11,073 nt of DNA from positions 1-11,073 of the forward strand of contig SKPS01000200.1 of NCBI GenBank assembly GCA_007119395.1. Direction: 5' to 3'. Source of the stretch: Lentimicrobiaceae bacterium (lineage in GTDB: Bacteria; Bacteroidota; Bacteroidia; Bacteroidales; SKPS01). This document shows, piece after piece, positions 6,405 through 11,073 of the stretch. The notes beneath the pieces were generated by a model that was not told where the DNA came from, did not search any database, and saw only the letters and a program-made list of their open reading frames with translations. The translations under genes and the position numbers were made by a program. Positions within the stretch are counted from its first letter, which is position 1; every line of letters begins with the position of its first letter.

Positions 6405-9400
6405 ATGCATTCTCTGAAACAACTCATCACCGGTCTGTTTTTGATGGTTGTGCTGTGTGGAGCTCCTCATGAGGCCCTGACGCAGCACCCCTCCACGCTG
6501 CGTTATCGGGTGGTCATGCCGGATGCTGCGCCATCTGTTTTCGATACGGTAAGCATTGTGCCCGGTACGTTTGTTCTGATAGGTCAGCAGGGCGATACGC
6601 TGCCCGACAGCCTCTATACAGTTGTTCCCTGGGAGCCTTCGTTGTATCTGTACCCGGCACTGCTTGCACGCCCCGATACTGCGTATCTTGCTGTATACCG
6701 GGTCTTCCCACGATCAATCACTCACATGTATTACGATAGGGTGTTGCAGCCGGAACCGGAACTCAGACCCCGTCCCGATGGTTCATACCTTTACACCATT
6801 GACGAAAGACAGACAACGGATCCCGACGGGCTCTTCGGCTTTGGTGACCTGCGTAGAAGCGGCTCCATCTCAAGGTCGGTGTCGGTAGGCAACAACCAGG
6901 ATGCTGTGCTGAACTCCACCATGAACCTGCAGCTGGCAGGAGAGATCGCACCGGGTATCGGGATCGTGGCAGCCATCACTGACAACACCATGCCTATTCA
7001 ACCCGACGGCTCAAGCCAACAACTCAGAGAGTTCGATAAAGTATATATCCGTATCAACACACAACACTGGGAGCTCTCTGCCGGTGACATTGAGCTGCAA
7101 AACGGCGCAGGGAACTTCATGGTTTTCAACAAGAAAGGGCAAGGCCTCTTGTTTACCGGGCGAGCCACAGCGGGCAGTGAGCAACAATGGAATCTCACCA
7201 CCCGGGTGTCGGGGTCCGTTGCCCGAGGGAAATTTCATACCAACCGGTTCAACGGCATCGAAGGGAACCAGGGGCCCTATAAGCTCACCGGCGCCAATAA
7301 CGAACAGTTTATTATGGTGCTGGCCGGTACCGAACAGATCTACCTCGATGGTCGGCTCCTCACGCGTGGTGCCAACAACGACTATGTGATCGACTACAAT
7401 ACCGCACAAATCACCTTTACACCCAACCGCCCCGTTACACGTGAAATGCGCTTTATGGTCACCTTTGAGTATGCCGAACGCAACTACAACCGCTCCATGG
7501 CCTACCTGCACCAGGAAGCTACCAACGGCAGAACCACACTTTCGTTGCAGTATTTTACCGAACAGGATATCCGCTCACAACCGATGAGCCAGGAACAACT
7601 GATCCGTGATAACATGGACCTCCTAAACGAAATCGGTGACGACTTGTCGCAGGCGGTAGTGCCCAACGTGAAAGAGGTGCCTTTCAACAACAGTGAGGTG
7701 CTGTACAAGCAGGTCGATACGGTGGTGAATGGGGTGTTGTATCCTGAGATTTACGTTTACTCTGTACACCCCGACAGTGCGCGGTTCAGGGTTGGTTTCA
7801 CCTTTGTGGGCGCAGGCAACGGCCACTATCGTCAGACCACCAGTGCCGCCAACGGGAAAGTGTACAAATGGGTTGCCCCTGAAGAGGGACTTCTGATGGG
7901 CGATTACGAGCCGGTCATTTTGCTGGTAACACCCAAGCAACAGCAGATGCTGACCATTGGTGGTACCGTGAAAGCCTCTGAGCACCTAACCCTCTTTGCT
8001 GAAACCGGACTGTCGGTGATGGATCAGAACCGTTTCAGCACGAAAGACAAAGACGACAACGTGGGCATCGCCTTTACCACCGGGTTTCGCCGGCAACCCG
8101 GGCACCAGCAAGGGGACACCCTTCGGTGGCAGTTCAGCACCGAAGGGCTGTACCGGTATGTGAGCCGACGCTTTACCCCTTTAGACCGTTTCAGGGAGGT
8201 GGAGTTTGAGAGAGACTGGAACCGGACGGGAGCGCAAATGGCCGACGAGCACTATGGCAAGGTGTCGCTTCGGTTGTCTGGATCAGGAGGCTTCTCGGGC
8301 GACTACACCTTTGAACCGCTCTACCACGGCAAAGATGACTACGCGCTGCGCCATTCAGTGGTTGCAGCAGCCACCCCCGGCAAATGGAACCTCTCGGGCA
8401 GAGGTTCCTACACCGAAAATATGAACAACTACATGCCCGCAGGATTCCTGAGACACCACCTGACAGCCGGACGACGTGGTGAAAGGTTTTCGTTCTCATT
8501 GTTGCAGGAAGGCGAAGAGAACAGACAAAGGCTACCCGGCGCAGGTGATACTCTCTTTGGCAGCTCCTTTGCCTTTCAACGATGGGAAGCCAAACTGGAA
8601 ACAGGGAGTGATACCGCGAAGATCACCACCCAACTGAGAGGGGGACAGCGGTTTGACTACACCCCCCGCGCTGATGGATTCATACATTCAGCACGTGCCG
8701 ATGAGATATGGACAGGCATCGCCACACGCAACACCCCCCATCACCAGCTCAACCTCAATGTGGGGTACAGAACCCTCCATCTGCAAGATACAGCACAACA
8801 GCTTCGTCCTGAAGAGAGCCTGCTCGGCAGAGCCGAATATAACCATCGCCTGTGGCGCGGCATGATCAGAGGAAATATCTTCTATGAGTTTGGCTCCGGC
8901 CTCGAATACAAAAGGGAATTCACCTACCTCGAAGTAGCCCCGGGGCAGGGTGTGTACACCTGGATCGACTACAACGGTGACAGCATCAAACAGCTCGATG
9001 AGTTTGAAATAGCAGTCTTTCAAGACGAAGCAAACTATATCAGGGTGTTCACTCCCACCAATGAGTTTGAACGGGTCTATACCATGCAGTACAGTCAAAC
9101 CGTGAATGTTGACCCGGCCATTGTGGCCAACAGAGAAAAGCGGTCAGGCAGGCTGCTGGCCCGCTTTTCAGGCATGGGTCACTACCGCGTGGAGCAAAAA
9201 GTGGGTGGCGAAGAGATCACGGCGGCACTCAACCCCTGGATCATCCCCTTCGATAACCCCCAGCTGCTCAACCTCAGCTACTCGTTAAGGAACACCATCT
9301 TCTTTAACCGCAGCAGCAGCAAATACAGCATCGAATACACACTGCTGCAGAACGCTTCGAGGATACTGCTGGTGAACGGCTTTGAGGAGCGTGGACAGTC

Positions 9401-9917
9401 GCAGCACCAGTTGCGCACACGTTGGAATATCAGCAGGTCATTCATTCTGCGAGGTGAAGGGAACACAGGTGTGCGGGAGCGCACTTCGGAGTACTTTGCC
9501 GCAAACGATTTCAACATATTGTTGAATGGCGGTGCATTGGAGCTGCAATACCAACCCGGCACGCAATACCGTATCGGAACCCGCTACGCACTTACCGACA
9601 AACGAAACACCGGAGCCGGCAACGAACACGCCACCCTCCACCGCCTCAGCACCGAGTTCCGGCACAGCGCACCCATGAAAGGGAGCATACTGGCAACCAT
9701 CGAATTTATCAAAATCAACTACAACAGCACACCGCAAAACTCCATCGCCTTTGAAATGCTCGAAGGGCTGCAAATAGGTGAAAACTTCACCTGGACGCTG
9801 GCGTACCAGCGAACCCTTGCCAACAATATGCAGGTGAATGTGCAGTATAATGGCCGAAAGTCACCGGATACCCCGGCTGTACATGTAGGCACCGTGCAGG
9901 TGAGGGCGTTTTTTTAG
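6405..9917 (+). CDS. Large outer-membrane beta-barrel protein, unknown function
   Basis: From ATG 6405 the product has 1170 residues. An N-terminal signal peptide (KQLITGLFLMVVLCG, cut probably before about residue 28) is followed by a beta-rich domain. A conserved-looking block comprises GSISRSVSVGNNQDAVLNS (153-171), a stretch around PIQPDGSSQQLREFDKVYI (198-215) and LSAGDIEL (224-231). I recall similar blocks in large uncharacterised Bacteroidota surface proteins and, more loosely, in the N-terminal part of SprA/Sov of the type IX secretion system. The second half consists of alternating strands with aromatic ends, typical of a transmembrane barrel, interrupted by a calcium-loop-like segment WIDYNGDSIKQLDEFE (853-868). 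It ends in VQVRAFF, a C-terminal Phe as in BAM-inserted proteins. It lacks a TonB plug domain and is half the length of SprA. Location is confident; role is not. Confidence 0.85.
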   Translation: MHSLKQLITGLFLMVVLCGAPHEALTQHPSTLRYRVVMPDAAPSVFDTVSIVPGTFVLIGQQGDTLPDSLYTVVPWEPSLYLYPALLARPDTAYLAVYRVFPRSITHMYYDRVLQPEPELRPRPDGSYLYTIDERQTTDPDGLFGFGDLRRSGSISRSVSVGNNQDAVLNSTMNLQLAGEIAPGIGIVAAITDNTMPIQPDGSSQQLREFDKVYIRINTQHWELSAGDIELQNGAGNFMVFNKKGQGLLFTGRATAGSEQQWNLTTRVSGSVARGKFHTNRFNGIEGNQGPYKLTGANNEQFIMVLAGTEQIYLDGRLLTRGANNDYVIDYNTAQITFTPNRPVTREMRFMVTFEYAERNYNRSMAYLHQEATNGRTTLSLQYFTEQDIRSQPMSQEQLIRDNMDLLNEIGDDLSQAVVPNVKEVPFNNSEVLYKQVDTVVNGVLYPEIYVYSVHPDSARFRVGFTFVGAGNGHYRQTTSAANGKVYKWVAPEEGLLMGDYEPVILLVTPKQQQMLTIGGTVKASEHLTLFAETGLSVMDQNRFSTKDKDDNVGIAFTTGFRRQPGHQQGDTLRWQFSTEGLYRYVSRRFTPLDRFREVEFERDWNRTGAQMADEHYGKVSLRLSGSGGFSGDYTFEPLYHGKDDYALRHSVVAAATPGKWNLSGRGSYTENMNNYMPAGFLRHHLTAGRRGERFSFSLLQEGEENRQRLPGAGDTLFGSSFAFQRWEAKLETGSDTAKITTQLRGGQRFDYTPRADGFIHSARADEIWTGIATRNTPHHQLNLNVGYRTLHLQDTAQQLRPEESLLGRAEYNHRLWRGMIRGNIFYEFGSGLEYKREFTYLEVAPGQGVYTWIDYNGDSIKQLDEFEIAVFQDEANYIRVFTPTNEFERVYTMQYSQTVNVDPAIVANREKRSGRLLARFSGMGHYRVEQKVGGEEITAALNPWIIPFDNPQLLNLSYSLRNTIFFNRSSSKYSIEYTLLQNASRILLVNGFEERGQSQHQLRTRWNISRSFILRGEGNTGVRERTSEYFAANDFNILLNGGALELQYQPGTQYRIGTRYALTDKRNTGAGNEHATLHRLSTEFRHSAPMKGSILATIEFIKINYNSTPQNSIAFEMLEGLQIGENFTWTLAYQRTLANNMQVNVQYNGRKSPDTPAVHVGTVQVRAFF

Positions 9918-9961
9918 GGAATAGTGAATAGTTGTCTATTTGCTTAGCGGGTGGCTCACGA

Positions 9962-10010
9962 TTTTCTTTACCACTATGGCGCTTAGATCACTAATAGACA
10001 CTTAGTTAAG
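9962..10010 (-). repeat. Degenerate CTAAGTG-type intergenic repeat, copy B
   Basis: Read on the minus strand it consists of CTAAGTGT, CTATTAGTGAT, CTAAGCGC and CATAGTGGTAAAGAAAA. It matches copy A (420-479) in unit type, in order, and in the ending AGTGGTAAA plus A-rich tail, but in opposite orientation. Both copies lie just beyond the 3' end of a plus-strand gene. Confidence 0.55.
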
Positions 10011-10039
10011 CCAGTTTGCCGTTCACATATAGTCGTTGC

Positions 10040-10081
10040 GTCGCCTTGTCGTAAGTCGTAAAGTCGTAAAGTCGCCTTGTC
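10040..10081. repeat. GTCGTAAA tandem array inside an 11-bp direct repeat
   Basis: GTCGCCTTGTC occurs at 10040-10050 and again at 10071-10081. Between and overlapping them are three GTCGTAA(A) units at 10048-10054 (7 bases), 10055-10062 (8) and 10063-10070 (8). The unit-length change and the flanking direct repeat look like replication slippage, so copy number may vary between strains. Confidence 0.6.
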
Positions 10082-10121
10082 TTTTTGTGGATAAAAGGGG
10101 TGTTGTATAAAAGAAAAGTGT

Positions 10122-10129
10122 TATTTTTG
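10122..10129 (+). promoter_or_regulatory. -7 promoter box of tRNA-Gln
   Basis: TATTTTTG is a perfect TAnnTTTG match 14 bases before the mature tRNA 5' end. A TTG at 10103-10105, 16 bases upstream, could act as a -33 element, slightly closer than usual. Confidence 0.55.
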
Positions 10130-10143
10130 CGCTTCAAAACCAT

Positions 10144-10216
10144 TGCCCGATGGTGTAACTGGCAACACGTCTGACTCTGAATCAGAAGAGTCTAGGTTCG
10201 AGTCCTAGTCGGGCAA
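10144..10216 (+). tRNA. tRNA-Gln, anticodon CTG
   Basis: A full 73-base cloverleaf is visible. The acceptor stem pairs TGCCCGA (10144-10150) with TCGGGCA (10209-10215); the D stem is GTGT/ACAC; the anticodon stem TCTGA/TCAGA closes the loop CTCTGAA, giving anticodon CTG (reads CAG). The T stem CTAGG/CCTAG closes loop TTCGAGT. The U1-A72 first pair is typical of tRNA-Gln. The discriminator is A and the next bases are CCCC, so CCA is not encoded and must be added after transcription. It appears to be transcribed alone, with its own promoter and terminator. Confidence 0.95.
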
Positions 10217-10222
10217 CCCCGG

Positions 10223-10260
10223 AACCACTTGCAGTAGAGCTGCAGGTGGTTTTTTGCTTT
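10223..10260 (+). terminator. Intrinsic terminator of tRNA-Gln
   Basis: AACCACTTGCAG (10223-10234) pairs with CTGCAGGTGGTT (10240-10251) in a 12-bp stem with one G-U pair and a 5-base loop, followed at once by a T-run and then GCTTTT. It is the clearest terminator in the window. On the opposite strand there is no T-run after the hairpin, so it is unlikely to end mobA transcription in the same way. Confidence 0.85.
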
Positions 10261-10301
10261 TGGGTGATGGGTTATTGGCACCCATACTTACACCTATACC
10301 G

Positions 10302-10910
10302 TCACTGATACTTCTTAATTCGTATTTTTTCTGCCTCCCCCAGATCCTTTGGGGTGTTGATGTTGGTGAAGGTGGTGGGGTCTGCTTCGGTTTTCATGTT
10401 GAAAAGGCGTTGGTGGTGTTTGAGGAAATCGAGGATCCGTTTCGACTGATCTTCTCTGAGCCATGTATCGAGGAGGGGTAGTATTGTGGCCGGCCAGAGG
10501 CTGAAGAGCGTTTCTACCCCTTTGGCATGGGTGGGTGCTATGACCAGGTGCGGGTATTGCGCTGAGGCCATGATCAGCTCTGTAATGACCTGTGTGCTGA
10601 CAAACGGCATATCACAGGCCACCACCAGCGTATGGCTGCATGTTGCATGATGCAGTGCCGCATGGATCCCCGAAAGGGGGCCTCCCCCCGGAATAACGTC
10701 GTGATACATCGGTATGCCGGGAAGGTTTAGCAGTTCGGGATGATGGGTGATCACCATCAGGTCATCGGTGATGCCGGAAAAGATGTCGACCTGGTGCCGG
10801 ATGAGCGTTTTCCCCTTCCAGGGCAGCAGGGCTTTAACGCGACCATCAAACCTGCGGTTCCTCCCACCGGCCAAAATTGCCACTGAAATCGATGTATGTG
10901 TTCTCTTCAT
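10302..10910 (-). CDS. mobA: Molybdenum cofactor guanylyltransferase MobA
   Basis: The 202-residue protein has the MobA nucleotidyltransferase pattern: AILAGGRNRRF (11-21) with the following Lys26 for the GTP phosphates, GGGPLSGI (75-82), CDMPF (99-103, with the metal-binding Asp100) and NINTPKDL (183-190) near the C-terminus. Length is typical (about 190-200). MobA joins GMP from GTP to molybdopterin to form the guanine dinucleotide cofactor used by DMSO-reductase-type enzymes in the cytoplasm. No other molybdenum cofactor gene is in view. The LAGGxxxR stretch carries R-F-D where many MobA proteins have R-M-G. The start is fixed to ATG 10910 because an in-frame TGA lies three codons upstream. 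IspD/GlmU-like sugar-nucleotide enzymes share the fold, but the GPLSGI-CDMPF pair points to MobA. Confidence 0.92.
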   Translation of the reverse strand: MKRTHTSISVAILAGGRNRRFDGRVKALLPWKGKTLIRHQVDIFSGITDDLMVITHHPELLNLPGIPMYHDVIPGGGPLSGIHAALHHATCSHTLVVACDMPFVSTQVITELIMASAQYPHLVIAPTHAKGVETLFSLWPATILPLLDTWLREDQSKRILDFLKHHQRLFNMKTEADPTTFTNINTPKDLGEAEKIRIKKYQ

Positions 10911-10917
10911 CAGTATT

Positions 10918-10925
10918 CAAAAGTA
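10918..10925 (-). promoter_or_regulatory. -7 promoter box very close to mobA start
   Basis: The minus strand reads TACTTTTG, a perfect TAnnTTTG match, ending only 7 bases before the mobA ATG. If used, the transcript would be leaderless or nearly so. No -33 TTTG is seen at the normal distance, so it may be a chance match. Confidence 0.35.
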
Positions 10926-10932
10926 GAAAACT

Positions 10933-10964
10933 TTTTGTTTAACGGCCTGTTATATGTAATTTAG
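10933..10964 (+). promoter_or_regulatory. Promoter of the right-hand partial gene
   Basis: TTTTG (10933-10937) and TAATTTAG (10957-10964, one base off TAnnTTTG) are 19 bases apart, the best -33/-7 spacing in the window. The leader to the ATG at 10997 would be about 25-30 bases. Confidence 0.5.
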
Positions 10965-10996
10965 CCTCCTGTTAACATTAATTCTCTGTTTACACC

Positions 10997-11073
10997 ATGA
11001 AGTCATATCATGAGCTTTACCAGATGTTCATAAGTAAGTTGGAGGAGGAGCATTTCAATTCAGCGCCCACATC
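10997..11073 (+). CDS. N-terminal fragment, possibly polyprenyl synthetase
   Basis: Only 25 codons are in the window, starting at ATG 10997 and running off the end. The visible product is helical and acidic (ELYQMFISKLEEEHF), then NSAPTS. Its placement resembles the first helix of Bacteroidota farnesyl/geranylgeranyl diphosphate synthase-like proteins, in which a short Pro-containing turn precedes a LYEPIxY-LxxGGKRxRP stretch, but that diagnostic stretch lies beyond the window. The gene is divergent from mobA across 86 bases and has a plausible promoter. The frame call is good; the product is a guess from pattern memory. Confidence 0.45.
   Translation, partial: MKSYHELYQMFISKLEEEHFNSAPT

Larger units (their letters stand above)
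9918..10143. other. Repeat-rich spacer before tRNA-Gln
   Basis: No coding frame is supported. From left to right it contains an 8-bp inverted repeat (TGTCTATT 9933-9940, AATAGACA 9993-10000), copy B of the CTAAGTG-type repeat, a GTCGTAAA tandem array inside an 11-bp direct repeat, and the tRNA promoter. I see no convincing intrinsic terminator for the outer-membrane-protein gene. Confidence 0.5.

Noticed and set aside
7011..9773. Several minus-strand open frames of 67-166 codons inside the large outer-membrane-protein gene
   Set aside because: They are shadows of the long plus-strand gene, have no signal or domain features, and mirror its codon pattern.
6405..9917. SusC/TonB-dependent receptor or full-length SprA
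   Set aside because: No TonB box or plug domain, no SusD gene next to it, and the length is about half of SprA.
10040..10081. CRISPR-like array
   Set aside because: Units are 7-8 bases without spacers and no cas gene is present; it is a simple tandem repeat.
10261..10301. Terminator for mobA
   Set aside because: Only a very short GGGT/ACCC hairpin is visible, without a T-run on the minus strand.

Overview
The window looks like ordinary chromosome from a member of the Bacteroidota, probably Bacteroidales. Six intergenic spots carry a perfect TAnnTTTG box, the -7 element used by the Bacteroidota primary sigma factor. Other signs are mostly weak Shine-Dalgarno sequences, a tRNA-Gln gene without an encoded CCA end, and Bacteroidota-style versions of a PIN-PhoH ATPase, HflX and a very large outer-membrane protein. 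A genus cannot be assigned from the sequence alone.

Layout, left to right: the 3' end of an M28-family zinc peptidase / glutaminyl-cyclase-like gene (+); a spacer with a degenerate CTAAGTG-type repeat; then a minus-strand block made of a PIN-PhoH ATPase, a secreted protein with three FKBP domains, a Blc-like lipocalin lipoprotein and a small single-pass membrane protein. A divergent spacer leads to a small plus-strand lipoprotein of unknown function. It converges on the minus-strand ribosome-associated GTPase gene hflX, which has a possible 43-codon ORF overlapping its stop codon. A second divergent spacer leads to a 1170-residue outer-membrane protein of unknown function (+). After it come a repeat-rich spacer, tRNA-Gln(CUG) with a strong intrinsic terminator, mobA (-), and the first 25 codons of a divergent gene that may be a polyprenyl synthetase (+).

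The genes do not form one pathway. Several act in the cell envelope or on protein quality: a periplasmic prolyl isomerase, an outer-membrane lipocalin, lipoproteins and a large outer-membrane barrel. HflX (ribosome rescue) and PIN-PhoH (RNA/ATPase) suggest housekeeping and stress functions. I see no mobile element, CRISPR array, phage or defence module, and no convincing new multi-gene system. The most interesting points are two copies of a degenerate intergenic repeat in opposite orientation, a short GTCGTAAA tandem array inside an 11-bp direct repeat, the triple-FKBP protein, the uncharacterised giant outer-membrane protein, and the possible small ORF coupled to hflX.
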